The notes below the pieces were generated by a model that searched no databases, was not told the DNA's origin, and saw only the letters and a program-made list of their open reading frames with translations. Below, piece by piece: positions 8,991 through 21,345 of a DNA stretch of 64,000 nt. The translations under genes were made by a program, and so were the position numbers. Every line of letters begins with the position of its first letter. The first letter of the stretch is position 1. Origin of the DNA: Usnea hakonensis (Eukaryota; Ascomycota; Lecanoromycetes; Lecanorales; Parmeliaceae); contig BLJB01000130.1 in assembly GCA_013423325.1 (NCBI GenBank), positions 124,001 through 188,000 of the forward strand, written 5' to 3'.

Positions 8991-11165
8991 TCAAACGAAG
9001 TCAAAGGTATCACCGCATTTCTCTTTAAGCATCTGCAGAAGCCTTGCAGTGCCGACAATTCGCTCTAGCTTGAGAGCGTCCAGTCTTGAGAACATGATCC
9101 TAACACTGGTCTCTCGAGCATTCGACTTGGCTGATGTAATGCTGGAACCTAGAAATCCTCCAACAATTTCCTTATAGAAGATTGGATTCTCTGGCAGCCC
9201 ATACATGACGATTCTTCTTACGCCTTTCAGATGGTATCGCCTGAAGTGATGAGCTCGTTCGGTATATAGAAGAACCGACTGTCTACCGGAGAAGAAGTGG
9301 CTGCGAGCTCGGGCAACATCTCTGAGTGTAGTGTACTCGGAAATTGATCCGAAAGAGACGTCTTGCGCATCCGCCGAATTGGCGAGATAATTGCGGACAC
9401 GTACAAAATCTGCGTAAGACGGAAGGTAGATCAGTACACCTTGGCCCGCTCCGGCACCATGTTTCGCGTGCTTTGTTAAGGAAGTTAATATTGCAGCAGT
9501 AAAGTATTTGAATCGGTCATCTGGTTCAGTCACAGGGCTCTTGACGTCCAAGCGCAAAAAGGTCTGTCTTGTAGAAATATCAAGATCGATCATAGCACCA
9601 CCCTCCTCCCTCAAGTACTTTACCTTCCCAGCAACGTTGAGCATGTGGCAGCTAAATAGTTTATTGAGTGACGGAAAATTGAAGCTGGAGAATAGTATTG
9701 TTTGTCGGAGGTACCTGGCATTGCCATCGAGATACCAATCCCGTACACGGCTGAAGTCACAGCCGTGGGCCTCCTTTGGCTGAAGATTGAGATGTTCCAA
9801 GACGTATTCCACGTGCTCCCAATTTTGCATTAGCATGGCGTCTGCTTGATCAACTACTACAATCTCAATGGAGCTGAGAAAGTCATGATCTTGTCTCTTT
9901 GGATCATCTGCCCCAATTGCCATACGCAAGCCCAGCGGACTAGCAAAGATGATATCCGAGTTGTAGAATTGGGAAAAGAATTTTACCGTCTTACGAGTGA
10001 ACTTCAGACCCAGCCTGAACATGTCATCGTCGTTGCCAGCGAAGAGCTCCCGAAAGTCTTCGGGCTTCTCTTCAGAAAATTGATCGTCTTCTATGGCATA
10101 GGAATCCTGGAACCTTTTCTTATTCTCCTGCTGTTCTGGTTCATAGAATGATACGATAGTATCAATATACCTGACACATGAATTTCTCGTAGGTAAGATC
10201 ACAAGCACCTTGGGGCGGGTGAAGCCTTGGTCTCGAAGCTCTATGTCCTCATTATCCCCCTTCGCAAGGCGAGCGTTATCTCTGATGACTTTATTACGCG
10301 TCTTGATGATGTGGTTTAATACATGCAGACTCGTTAGCTTTCGCAATGTCTCAGCATTTTTCAAAGTCCTTTCGGGAAAGAGCACGTCTCTGTACTTGAA
10401 GATAGACGACGCGACTCTTCCTGTATTTTTATCAAGAGAGGGCAACGACAGCATCGCCGAACTCTGCAGCTTCTGCTGCAGCCATAACTCTTTTGTGTTT
10501 GGGACAATGCTCAAGCCATGGGCAAGGACTGAGCTGGAGCTCTGGGGAACCTTTATTATATAGCCTCCTTCGAGCTTCGAGTCGGACATCTTGGTTGCCC
10601 AATTGTCATTTTTGACATCCTGGACTCCTTCTGATAATTCTGTACTCTCGTGTCGTGCAAAATGCTTTGTAAAGGGATCATAGTCATCTTCGAGATCGTC
10701 TAGCTCAGCATCGTCGACTCCAAGATCCTCAATTTCTTCTGAGTCTCCTACTATATCGACGTCATCCTCTGGCATTACAGTCCTCGGAGAGACTTCAATC
10801 TTCTCAACCCGGCGTTTCTTTCGCAGCGGCTCGCCACTTTCGGTGCTCAAGGACTGTAGAAGTGCGCTATATGGTTTGGCAATATTCTTCGGCGTAACTT
10901 CATCGTCGCTGCCATCCAAAGACTGAGAAACCACACTAAGGCCTTCTGACCCATCTACCGAGCTCTCCACATCGTTTCGAGCAACGTCTGCCTGGTGTTC
11001 TTCAACCCGTGTTGAGTAAAAAACATTCTTCCTCCCTCCTCTGACTGGACGGCCGTCGCTGCTTCTGCCCTTTTCGCGACCTCGAAAAGCGCGATTAATT
11101 CCGCCTCTCCCTCGACGATCGTTCCCCATATGAGATTTTGACTTGTTGCCTGAGGGAAATGCCAT
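8991..11165 (-). CDS. UTP25: UTP25, U3 snoRNP / SSU processome factor
   Basis: A 724-residue single-exon frame. UTP25 (digestive-organ-expansion-factor family) is a nucleolar DEAD-box-derived protein needed for 18S rRNA maturation in the small-subunit processome. Seen here: a basic Arg/Gly-rich N-terminus (residues ~5-45) fitting nucleolar targeting; an acidic stretch (~120-165); family motifs VLILPTRNSC-like near 320, DIIFASPLGLR near 405, VVDQADAMLMQNWEHV near 440, and a Cterminus ending KEKCGDTFDFV that matches the family end. The helicase motifs are degenerate (VDQAD where helicases have DEAD), as is normal for this family. Divergent from eIF3f with ~200 bases between start codons, a probable shared promoter for two translation-related genes. 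Confidence 0.92.
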   Translation of the reverse strand: MAFPSGNKSKSHMGNDRRGRGGINRAFRGREKGRSSDGRPVRGGRKNVFYSTRVEEHQADVARNDVESSVDGSEGLSVVSQSLDGSDDEVTPKNIAKPYSALLQSLSTESGEPLRKKRRVEKIEVSPRTVMPEDDVDIVGDSEEIEDLGVDDAELDDLEDDYDPFTKHFARHESTELSEGVQDVKNDNWATKMSDSKLEGGYIIKVPQSSSSVLAHGLSIVPNTKELWLQQKLQSSAMLSLPSLDKNTGRVASSIFKYRDVLFPERTLKNAETLRKLTSLHVLNHIIKTRNKVIRDNARLAKGDNEDIELRDQGFTRPKVLVILPTRNSCVRYIDTIVSFYEPEQQENKKRFQDSYAIEDDQFSEEKPEDFRELFAGNDDDMFRLGLKFTRKTVKFFSQFYNSDIIFASPLGLRMAIGADDPKRQDHDFLSSIEIVVVDQADAMLMQNWEHVEYVLEHLNLQPKEAHGCDFSRVRDWYLDGNARYLRQTILFSSFNFPSLNKLFSCHMLNVAGKVKYLREEGGAMIDLDISTRQTFLRLDVKSPVTEPDDRFKYFTAAILTSLTKHAKHGAGAGQGVLIYLPSYADFVRVRNYLANSADAQDVSFGSISEYTTLRDVARARSHFFSGRQSVLLYTERAHHFRRYHLKGVRRIVMYGLPENPIFYKEIVGGFLGSSITSAKSNARETSVRIMFSRLDALKLERIVGTARLLQMLKEKCGDTFDFV

Positions 11166-11366
11166 GGAGACAATGAGGAGTTCGTGGTTCTTGGATTTCC
11201 AGCTTACTAATCCGCCAAGATTTCACCAATTTGTCTCCCACAATCTTCAAAACTAAAACCGCCATGATTCAACATTGCTTACTACAACATATAAAACATT
11301 TATAAACTCGCTAGATAATCACAGATTTGGAGCACCAAAAGTCATTCCACGGTCGTTCTAGGAAGT
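11166..11366. promoter_or_regulatory. Bidirectional promoter UTP25 / eIF3f
   Basis: Two hundred bases separate the start codons of UTP25 (-) and eIF3f (+). No TATA box is evident. Both genes are growth-related, so co-regulation is plausible but is inferred only from geometry. Confidence 0.45.
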
Positions 11367-12517
11367 ATGGTGGAGGCTGACTCCTTCCTCCATCTTGCAA
11401 GACCTTTAGGTCCTGCAGCAGTGGGTTCGCAGCCGACCACAGCTCCCTTGAATGTCATTGTACAGCCGCAGGTATTTGCTGTCCGACACATCGCTAGTGG
11501 GGTACCCACCAATTGATAATGCCCTAGGCAATATTCTCCATTTTAGATCATTCTCTCCGCCGTAATGCAGACCAAGAACGCGTAATAGGAACTCTGCTCG
11601 GCGTGCGCAGCGAAGATGGTCAGGAAGTGGAGATTCGGAATTGTTTCGCAGTTGGGCACACGGAAACACAAGAGCAGGTTGAGGTCGACATGGAGTACCA
11701 GAAGCAGATGCTGGGACTCCATCTTAAAGCAAATCCAAAAGAAGTGCTCGTTGGATGGTACGCTACATCGGCAGAGCTCAATACGTTCTCCGCGCTCATT
11801 CAGAATTTCTACGGTGGGCAAGGCGATGGAACGTGGCCGCATCCTGCGGTGCATTTGACAATCAGTACGGAGGCCGGAAAAGAGATCGAGGCCAGGACGT
11901 ATATCTCTGCGCCTGTCGGAGTAACAGCTGAGAGGGCAGCGGATAGTGCAGCTTTTACGCCGGTTCCTCATGAAATACGATATGGTGAGGCAGAAAAGAG
12001 TGGGCTAGAAATAATTTCGGGAGCAAAAGATAATAAGGATAGAACGGCCAATGTACTAACGGACATTGAATCTTTGGAAAAGGCTATTGAGGAGGTCCTT
12101 GCAATGCTCGAGAGAGTATCGAAGTATGTCGAAGCTGTAATAGAAGAGGAAGCACCACCATCGAGTGCACTTGGTCAATTTCTACTCAATGCGCTGGCGC
12201 TGGCGCCAAAGGTAGACCCCGAGGACATCGAGCGGGATTTGTAAGTCCTGGAACAATTTCCGATCTCTTCATGTATACTGACTCCTTGTAGTAATAACCA
12301 TATTCAAGACGTTCTCGTCGTCTCATATCTCGCAAATACTATCCGCACACAAATCGATCTCTCTAATAGGCTAGCGACCGCCGCATTGACGATGGGCGCG
12401 GGGGATGGTCTAGGTGGCGCTCAAACCAATGGAGCCGCTTCGGAAGGCAATCAGAGAGGGCAGCGGGGCGGAAGGAGTCAAAGAGGTGGAGGAGGTGGCC
12501 GAGCGATTGAACCATGA
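11367..12517 (+). CDS. eIF3f: eIF3 subunit F (MPN domain)
   Basis: Three exons: 11367-11471, 11528-12240, 12292-12517 (introns of 56 and 51 nt), giving 347 residues. eIF3f is a non-catalytic MPN subunit of translation initiation factor 3. The join of exon 1 to 2 restores the family sequence QPQAIFSILDHSLRRN, and exon 2 continues GTLLG, NCFAVGHTETQEQVEVD and LVGWYAT, all hallmarks of the eIF3f MPN domain (residues ~28-165). The JAMM zinc ligands are not complete, as usual for this subunit. The C-terminus is Gly/Arg/Gln-rich (RGQRGGRSQRGGGGG). The second join makes ERDFNNHIQDVL. Convergent with COQ2, 135 bases between stops. Confidence 0.95.
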
Positions 12518-12652
12518 TTTGACGTGTAACGCACAGCAAGCTACGAACGACGATAGAAGTATGATCTCTAGCTAGAAGCTTGGAAAGTACGGGGTCAGGT
12601 CTTTGTGAATCTGTTGAAAACATAATATCAACAACCCTACTTGATAAGCAAA

Positions 12653-13936
12653 TTAGCTATTAGAGTCCTTCGTTCCTATATCCTGTTCAGACTTGAATAC
12701 ATATTCCACGAACATCCCACCTGAGATGCCCCCTCCAGTCAACCATGCTCCGTTTCTGAACCACCACCAGCAACTGCTTACTTCTTTGAATTTTACTTTC
12801 CATATCATCAAGCCTAATGTAGCAGCTGCAGATCCACAGCTGCCTACGAAGAAGGCTGGACCTACGCCTGCGGCCATTCCAGCCGTAGCCAGTAAGCAGA
12901 TCTGCACAACTGCCAGACCGGACAGGACAGCTTTCGTCTCTTTCTCGTGTCGCAAGGCGATGCTTTTAATGCCCACTTTGGCATCATCTTTGATATCCAT
13001 GTGTGCATAGATCATGTCGTACAAAACTGTCCAAGAAACACAACTAGCATACAGTGCCGCCACGGCCTTGAGCGCCGCAGCGTCCGTCAGCAGATCCACT
13101 CCTAAGGCCGGGAAACCCATAATCGCACCCCAAGAGAAAGTCAGTCCCAGCACAAATTGCGGATAGTGTGTGACTCTTTTGGCAAGAGGATACGTGGCAA
13201 CCAGCAAAAGACTCGGGATGCCGTAATAGAGGCACGATGGCGGAAATTGCAAAAGGACGCCTAGACCTGCTAAGAGTTGGAACCCAGTGAATGCCAAAGC
13301 ATTGAAAGGGGTGACTGCCCCACGAGCTATTGGCCGGAGACGTGTGCGGGCTACGTGAGGGTCCAGGTTGCGATCCCATAAGTCATTGATAGTACAACCG
13401 GCACCGCGCATTATTAGCGCGCCGCTGAAGAACCAAAAGCTAGTGGATAAGACAGGGGTTAAGCCCGATGCTGTGTACGAGGCGGCTAGGAGTGCTGAGA
13501 AGAGACATGGAAAGAAAAGATAATATGTTCCAGCTGGTTTGTCAAGGCGCATTAACTCCGCGTATGGTATCCACGTTTGAGGGAGATAGGAGATGAGACC
13601 GGTCTGGGGAGTTTCATAGATTGGTCTACTAATTCCCAAAGAAGATACAGCGGACGCAGCTTCATTGTCAGTCTTCGTGGAAAGTCTCGACAACTGTATT
13701 GACTGTACATCCGCAAATCTCGTGTCCGGAATTGCACGGGTTCGTAGCCGCTTCGAAGACGTTGTCAGAACTTTCTGCGTCAAAGAGGAAGCTTCTGTGT
13801 CCCTAAATTCCAAGCAGCACACGTGTCTGTTCCAGGAGCGCTGTACGGTGCTCAGTCTGCTCGAAAGGAGAACGCAACGCTGAGAGAAGCATTGCGTCGT
13901 TGCCTTCAATTGGAGCTTCCCGCTTACAACTAACAT
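12653..13936 (-). CDS. COQ2: COQ2 4-hydroxybenzoate polyprenyltransferase
   Basis: A 427-residue single-exon frame. The enzyme attaches the polyprenyl tail to 4-hydroxybenzoate in the inner mitochondrial membrane, an early step of ubiquinone synthesis. Both Asp-rich, Mg-diphosphate-binding motifs of the UbiA superfamily are present: NDLWDRNLD at 184-192 and YDMIYAHMDIKDD at ~306-318. About eight hydrophobic helices follow the family pattern. Residues 1-~100 are basic and Ser-rich without acidic clusters at the very start, consistent with a mitochondrial presequence. Length is usual for fungal COQ2. Confident. Confidence 0.95.
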   Translation of the reverse strand: MLVVSGKLQLKATTQCFSQRCVLLSSRLSTVQRSWNRHVCCLEFRDTEASSLTQKVLTTSSKRLRTRAIPDTRFADVQSIQLSRLSTKTDNEAASAVSSLGISRPIYETPQTGLISYLPQTWIPYAELMRLDKPAGTYYLFFPCLFSALLAASYTASGLTPVLSTSFWFFSGALIMRGAGCTINDLWDRNLDPHVARTRLRPIARGAVTPFNALAFTGFQLLAGLGVLLQFPPSCLYYGIPSLLLVATYPLAKRVTHYPQFVLGLTFSWGAIMGFPALGVDLLTDAAALKAVAALYASCVSWTVLYDMIYAHMDIKDDAKVGIKSIALRHEKETKAVLSGLAVVQICLLATAGMAAGVGPAFFVGSCGSAAATLGLMIWKVKFKEVSSCWWWFRNGAWLTGGGISGGMFVEYVFKSEQDIGTKDSNS

Positions 13937-14582
13937 TCTTGCCTGGTGCTGTAATCTTGGAAAAGCACCATTTGGGTCTCTTGACTTTTATGTTTTGGAG
14001 TACAACAACAGGTGAGAGAAAGCGAATACTTTCAGAACAATAGGAATGTACTCGAAGAAAGACAGAGCTACTCTACCCGTAAATGCTTTGCAATGATGTG
14101 TATTATCTGGAACCAGATCTCCTAGCAACAGTTGTTATGTAACGAGACCGGGTACGGAGTAGAGATCCACGATCTTGTCAAAATCTTGCTCTGGGCTTGG
14201 CACGCTAGCTGGCCACTAGGCGAATGCCTTCCTACCTCAAATTTGAAACTCTGCCGAGCTCGCTGTGAACTATTGACATTCTGAAGACAACTCATGAATA
14301 GAGCCATCCAGCTGATAGCAGACTAGACAGCTTACTCTGGGATCCTGTTCTGAGACCTCTGTAATCAAATAGTGACTACTAGGCCGAGCAGGCCTCAGCT
14401 CAGGCTCCGCGCATGAAGCATTAAAGTTGCAATGCGGGCTGGATGCTAATTAGTTGCTAAGCGGTGCGCTCATTCAATTTCTTCTTGTCTTCACTCTAGA
14501 CTTTGCATGTGCGACTATCATTTGTCGGACAGATGATCTTTTATACGGATAGACTCAATTCGTCCCTATCCTTGTAAGCGAT
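13937..14582. other. Intergenic, divergent promoters of COQ2 and JmjC gene
   Basis: About 650 bases between divergent start codons. No gene or repeat found. Confidence 0.4.
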
Positions 14583-17500
14583 ATGGTTGCTCAACGACCG
14601 TCGGCGGCCTTCGACCCCATTTCCCCCGACCTCGATCTTGCCTCTCTCGTCGAGGAGACTCCTAACTTTGAGTACGTGACGAGAATATCATGTGATATGA
14701 TCGAGGAGCAAGGCTTAGAGGCCTTTGACAAGCTGGTTTTGCTACACGTCATTCTGGGAGGAAAGCCACTTGTTGTCGAAGGGTTCCAACACCGCCTGGA
14801 CGAGTGGACCTTCACAACTGAATGGTTACAAGACAATTATGGCAAGAAATGTTAGCATAATCGTCCCCTTGAGCATTCAATTTCTAACAATGCCCTTTAG
14901 TTGAACAAGCACGCAATCTAAGCAAGCAACAGAGCATGACTCTCTCAATTGGTCACTATCTCACCAACATGTCGAAGCTCACTGACCAATGGAACCGACA
15001 AAACTACAAAGAACTGGATCGTCAGAGAATATATTTGAAAGACATTGATTGTCCTCGTATATGGCACGACAAGCTGCAGGAACAGATTCCGCCAAGCGTC
15101 TTTTACCTCAACGAAAGCATTGGCGATTTGGGTGGGCCAGGATCGACAGCTGATCCGGGCAAGGGCATGTTGAAGGGCCTTGGTGTAGCTAGAGCGGGGG
15201 ATCTTATGAGCTGTCTTCCGCCTTCCATGAGAGCGGATAACATGATGTGCTACATCGGCCATGAGGGTACATACACACCTGCTCACCGAGAGATGTGTGC
15301 CAGCTTAGGGCAAAATTTGATGGTGGAGACTTCAGACCTCAAAGATAGATCCGGGAAACGTACGAAGCCAGGATCATCGATATGGTTCATGACGGAGACC
15401 AATGATAGGCACACCGTGTCCGAATACTGGCTGGCAACTTTGGGCCATGACATCGAGGTAGAGTCGCATTTTGCGCAAATAAATGCCTGGAAAGCAGCGC
15501 CATTCAAGACGTACATCGTGGAACAAAGGGTTGGAGACTTTATACTGATTCCTCCCTTAGCTCCACACCAAGTATGGAATCGTGGGACTGTAACTATGAA
15601 AGTGGCTTGGAATCGAACGACAGTCGAGACGCTCGAAATGGCCCTGCATGAGGCACTACCGCGAGCCAGAATTGTCTGCCGTGATGAGCAGTACAAGAAC
15701 AAAGCCATTGTTTATTTTGCTTTAATCAAATACTCGGACCTTCTAAAGCAAGCTGATACGCAGAGACAAATAAACCATCTCGCCCGAATGGAAGTCGACA
15801 ATAGTCTAAAGATACGCCAGCTTCAGAAAGAATTCAAGCGTCTCTTCGCTCTGTATACGGAAGTGCTGCTTTCTGAAACGCTGGCTCCTGTTCCTTCAAC
15901 TGAGAAACGTGGCCAGTACCTGCCCTTCGAAAGCTTCGTCACATGCTCATACTGTCGTTGCAATATCTTCAATCGGTTCTTGACTTGCACCACCTGTATC
16001 ATTACCTTGGAGGGTGGGGACGACGATACGTATGACATATGCATGGAATGTTTCGCCATGGGCCGCAGCTGCAGCTGTCTATCCAAGTACAGATGGGTGG
16101 AACAATTTCCTTGGCAAGAGCTGGTACAGAACCATGAAAAATGGAGACACCAAATAATTGATTTCGAAAATTGTCTCAACGACAGGTCTCCCCAGCCATT
16201 AGAGGTGGAGAGAAGGAGTTTGAGCAAAAAGACTTTGGCTCAAGTTTGTCAAGAGCAACTAAAGATCCGACCCTGGAGTGATCCCAAAAACCCGCTTGCC
16301 CCGCTGACTACGGTCGAGAAAAACAATCTATCGGAGGCCGGCGCTTCCAAAAAAGCGGATGATGAAATAGAGGTAGATGATAGCGGGAATATTAAGAAGC
16401 CAAAGAAGCGCAATTTCGACAAACTTGGCAAGGCCTACGCAAGAGACCATGTTTCCCAGCGTCCAGATTATCGCTGGAAGCTGGCGGCATGCACCAAGTG
16501 CGACCGCCACTATGGCTATGGCTGCTTGTTCCGTGGGTTCGATTTGATGCCGCTGACTGTAATGGAAGATCCAAATTGGGAGTGTCCACATTGTCTCAGA
16601 ATTTGTTCTGCTGCAAAGTGTTGCAATATTGCCGGGTTCACACCATACGAACCCAAAGGTACCATGCTTGGACACGATACGAGGAAAGTCGCGGATCCAA
16701 GGAGTGTCGAGAGCCTAGTCGACTTCAGCGTTTCAAACGGGAAATGGATCAAGAAGACAGGGGATGACCATCCACAAGACAATAGACGACTCAGTCGGCG
16801 AAGAGATGAAGCTGAAGAAAACAGAGCAAAAGATTTGGCATTGGATGAGAACTACGTGGACGAAGAAGAACACACTCCAGTGAATGGCCTAAGCCAACAT
16901 CCTAAGTCTGGAGGGCATCCCGCGGAACCCGGCATCCCGATTGACCCGATGCTTAGTATGCAGCAACCAAATGCGCACATGAACGGCAATTCGATAAAAT
17001 CAGGTGCAGGCAGAAATGGCGTTCAATCGTCTAGTCTTGCTCAAGTCAGAGGCAGAGATAGTGCAATTAGTGTATCTTCATCCGACGATGAAATGGACTG
17101 GGAGAGGGACGAAGGAGCATTGACATCAGAGGCTCGAGGTCCTTACCACATAGCGCCGATGGCGACCATGACCAATCAAATCAATCAAAGCCAGGGTTTC
17201 ACAAGCAATGGAATTACGTACGAGTATCCAGACCCAACCATGTCTCATTCCTCACCCTCAAAGCAACCAAGCAACTACCTTGAATCGAACGTTTCAAGAC
17301 AAAACGTGAGGAAGATAGTGGAAAGTGACGCTGTACTTCCGGCACAGCACGACAGTCCTGGTCCCCTCCACCTTACTCAGCTGGAGCAGATGCTCCAAAA
17401 TGCCAAGCTAGGTGATCGGTACATCTGTACTGAAGCATCAATCACAGGAAAGAGCCTGCGAGTCAAATTGTCAATTCCCAAACACAAATTAGCCACTGTC

Positions 17501-18469
17501 CGTGTCACTGACCCTCAATCTATATCAACGAACGGATCCCAAGCCCTTAGGAAAGAAGCGCCGATTTTACTTCAGTCAGACCTACCGTCGGTCAACCACA
17601 CCGAGGTCCCTGCTCCTCCCCCCAAGAAGAGGAAACCGCGGGAGGAGCTGGACAAGGAGTTCTCAACAAGAAAGCGAAGAATTTCTAAGTCATCAACAGC
17701 CTCGGCTCCGGCGAAAGAAACAAGAAAGACGTCGGTAAAGTATACCGAACCCTCTAGTGACTCCGAGGCTGCTCAAGAGGAGCCGATCTCGTTTGTACCA
17801 ATCAACAAAGCTCAAGGGCCACGACCGTTACCCAAATACCTAGCTCAGCGAAGTGAGGGCGAGCAATCTCTTCCATCGGACGGGCTGCCCAGTGGAAGGA
17901 AGGCTTCCCCACCTCGAGAGCAGCCGGCCCATTCCCAAAGTGCGTCCGATATTCAGCTCAGTAATGATCTCGAATCATCCCTACCTCCACCTCGATCCGC
18001 AAACATAGCTCCAAGGCCACCCAATAAGCCACCCGGAGTCACATTCGCGGATGAAACTCTATTAGGGGCGCAAGCTGCCGCTGAAGTGTCCGAAGCGAAC
18101 TCTGTTCCGGTGGCCGTCACTCAGAAATTAGTTGAGGAGAACCGCAGAGCAAAGCTAAAGGCTATTCATTGGGAAATTGACGACGGTGAGGGAGATGAGT
18201 CTTCTATTTCAGACTCGTCCTCAAGCTCTAGTCATGATGGATCGCCCAAGAAGCCAAATGGCAAATTACTAGCTGCACCAAAATCGATTTTCTCTCGGGG
18301 AAAGAACATCAAGATCGTAGGGGCAAAAAAGAATTCACAAACCGTCGCCAAAGCTTCCTTGAAGAAAAGCAACGAATCGAGAATATCACTGCCTGCCGCT
18401 TCCGAGAGTACAACAATCACCAAGGCCCCTGCTGCTCGAGGTCGGGGCAGGCCAAGGAAGTCTGTGTGA
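14583..18469 (+). CDS. JmjC-domain protein with Cys-rich zinc fingers and AT-hook
   Basis: Two exons, 14583-14850 and 14901-18469; the 50-nt intron has a CTAAC branch point and the join reads YGKKFEQARN. Product ~1278 residues. The JmjC fold spans roughly 90-340: the Fe(II) ligands are His218-x-Glu220 (AHREMC) and His312 (APHQVWN), so the dioxygenase site looks intact. A Cys-rich segment at ~440-480 (CSYCRCN...CTTC...CMEC) and another at ~620-670 (CTKC...CPHC...CC) resemble the zf-4CXXC_R1-type zinc region. The C-terminal third is disordered and ends in an AT-hook-like RGRGRPRK. Known JmjC proteins demethylate histone lysines; the substrate here cannot be read from sequence. Nuclear chromatin role likely. 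Confidence 0.85.
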
Positions 18470-18886
18470 TAACGTGTGTGTCGATATCAGATATGTTCCC
18501 AAGATTGTATAATAATTTCCAGGCGGTGTCTTTACGGCGCTTCCTGTTTTGAGATACCCCGTGGTATATTTCCCTACCCGACAAAGGTGTCATTGTCCAG
18601 CTAGTGAAATGCTGGAGCGTTGGATGTAATTAAAAGCAAAATGAGATTGGCAGAGATGCCCGACGCCAATCCATACCAATGCAGCTTCATGTATCACATG
18701 TATGTACACATTGCAATCAGATCGAGATTTAAAATCGATGAAATACTTTGTCGCTAGACCAATTCTTTTCGGCTATAAAACCCCCAAAGGGAGCACGTCA
18801 CTGAGATGAGTAGCAGTCCTTCCCCAATTTACATTTTACATCGTGCTTCCATCCATTTCAACAAGTCCACGAGTGCCACCCTCCCT
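18470..18886. other. Intergenic between convergent genes
   Basis: About 420 bases between the stops of the JmjC gene (+) and the FAM210-like gene (-). A TATAAAA match occurs at 18774-18780, but it faces a 3' end and is probably chance. Confidence 0.4.
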
Positions 18887-19673
18887 TCACCCCTTCGGTC
18901 TCCTTTTCCCAATATCCCACCCCCACCCCCTGAGCACCTTGACGACCTTGGGCGTCGCAGCAACCGTAAGCGGCACCCGGATGAATATGAAGCTCTTATG
19001 TATGGCATATGCCAACGCCAATCGCGTCCAAATGCCTACGCAGCCTCCCCGTTAGCCCCAAAGCTCTTTTTCTGAAACCCAGCCAAAAAAGCCACCAAGG
19101 GAAAAAGAAAAACCACTCACTAGCATTCTCCCCATCATTCCTCTTCTCGGCCTCCTCAACCCCATGATCGTACCCCGCCACCCCGACCCCCCTATCCCCC
19201 TTAACATCCCCATACAACTCAACCTTGACCCTCTCCCCCTCCCCACCCGCAACCCCCCCATCATGACCCTCCTTCTTCCCCACCACCCGCTCCCGCCACG
19301 CCTCCCTCACAGACTCGGGCACCGCACCCTTCACCCACTCCACCACAACGTGCTCGTAGTGTCCGACGCGCTCGGCGCCCAGGTACTGCACCGCCGCGAA
19401 GCAAAAGGGGAAGTCGAGCGCTGTGAAGAGCATGTAGACGCCGAAGGCGGACCAGCCGTATTCGCGGGATAGTTTGCGGAGCCGTTGGGAGAGGGAGAGG
19501 GAGGGGGGCGGGGAGTTGAGGGTTGGGGTTGGATTGTAGGGGGGTGGAGGTTTGGTGGTGTAGGGGCGTTTGGGGGGGAAGCGGTGGGTTGGTGGCGGCT
19601 TTCGGAAGGGTGTGTGGAGTGTTTGTTGGAGGGGGGAGCGGAGGGTGTTTCGGAGGTGTTGGAAGGGCTTCAT
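18887..19673 (-). CDS. FAM210/DUF1279 mitochondrial membrane protein
   Basis: Two exons on the minus strand, 19121-19673 then 18887-19035, with an 85-nt intron (donor GTGAGT, acceptor CGTAG); 233 residues. The unspliced frame reads on for ~40 meaningless residues, while the spliced frame gives the family C-terminus (WTRLALAYAIHKSFIFIRVPLT ... GWGWDIGK). The DUF1279 core lies at ~55-100 with SREYGWSAFGVYM followed by a hydrophobic helix. The N-terminus (1-50) is basic and rich in Arg, Thr and Pro, fitting a mitochondrial presequence. FAM210 proteins sit in the mitochondrial inner membrane; biochemical role is not settled. Confidence 0.88.
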
Positions 19674-21264
19674 TGTTTGGAAGAATTGTGGTTGGCGGGT
19701 AGGATTGTAGAAGGGAGATGTCTTCTGGCCTCCTCACCGCTGCGCGGGGGCGGGGTTTCGGGAGGAAGTCGTGGGTTTCATTTTTACGTGGACATGTATG
19801 CGTCTGCCTGCGTTGATGCTCTCGCCAAGAGATGATATTCTACAAGTACGATGATGACCGGTTCCGATAAGGCTGAGTCACGTGCACAAGGAATATCCGA
19901 AGAACAGGATGGGCTCGGGGAGCGCTGCGACCCGCACAGAAGATCATGGCAAAGTTTCACCTACATAATCTTGCATGTCGACCTGCCACGGAGTGTGTCC
20001 CTCGTTCAGGGGCGAGCCCTGCTGTCTTTGCTCCCAGAGTCCTTTCGGGTTTAAGACCTCAATCAGGCTTCTTTTCTTGTTCAAACCTGGATTTGCCCGG
20101 TGCAGGCAGGCGCAGGTGCGTCTTGCCAGCAGCATTCTAGACTTTGGGTTTCATGCAAGGAAATTAGGAGGGAAATCATTGGGTATCAATTCAAGATATG
20201 TTGTACCTTGTATTTATCGTGATCATCGATGCATTCTGCAGAGTCATAAGCCCGCTGCTAAACTTTCAGCGCCAGCGGATATAAAAAAAAATGATTTTTT
20301 CCCAGGTCAAAGCGTTTTAAACTGTTACTGATCATTATTCTGAAAAGTCCTGAACGTGCACTAAGACACTAAGGTAAGGTAGATATCCTTGGCAAGTATT
20401 CAAATTTGACATGATGGTGACGTCGATGACACATATCGCAAGTTCAAGGATACGCACGAAATAGAAAAGAATAGCACAGGAATCCCCTCATTACGACTCT
20501 TGAAGCTATTCAATAGCATGTCCCAAATTTCGTTAATGTCGAGAGCTTTAGCGCACGTCCAGGACTTTGCACGCCGACCTCGGTAGGGCACCTGCCTGGG
20601 TACTTTATCTTAGTTGTCAAGTTGACGAATTGCTTGCCACATACGGTCATGCTTGCGGGTAACACTTTGGAGGTACAGCAAATCGTGTAAATTATTGAAA
20701 TGCACATGTGGAAATGCTGAAGGAATATCGAAAGTGGTAGCTTTCAGTTCAGCTGGGCTGGGTCATTGGCCTGTGGAGGTACCCGTGTCTGAATGAATGG
20801 AGTACTCGGTATGAATATGGATATTCATTTAATAGAATAATATGTATGTATCGGCATGAGCTGAATACCGAAGTGGCGCAGAAAACTCTCCGTAGTCGGG
20901 AAAGAGTTTTGGAGAAAAAGAGTTGAGAAAGGTGCAGCGTAATTAATTAAGTTAAGGTTCATCCTTGTGGCTAATTGCCGGGGAAGCTAAGCTAGTGCTG
21001 TCAACGACTCCCGCATCCCCACGGCGAGCACGGGTCGTTAGGTACGTTAAGTAAGGTATGTTACGTTACGTTAGTTGATTAACACCATTTCTCCTAGTCT
21101 TTCAGGATTGTGAAGGCGGCAGGAGAAAAAGAGAAAAAGAGAAAAACCAAAGACCAGAAATAGTTACGACGGATATTGCTTGAGCCTCGATTATAGCAGA
21201 ACCGATATGGGCAATCTCTCGTCCATCCAACGCCGAAAATGCATGTGGCGTCCACAAAAGGAAA

Positions 21265-21345
21265 CCCATCAAAAATCCAATCAAAAAATCAAAAAACCAA
21301 AAAACCAAAAAGGCCAAAAAACAAAAAAAAAAAAAACAAATAGGA
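21265..21345. repeat. A-rich low-complexity tract
   Basis: Dense runs of A interrupted by C, T and G (AAAAATC, AAAAACC units) ending in a pure A run. Confidence 0.8.

Noticed and set aside
18774..18780. TATAAAA as a promoter
   Set aside because: Lies between two convergent 3' ends; no gene starts downstream on that strand.
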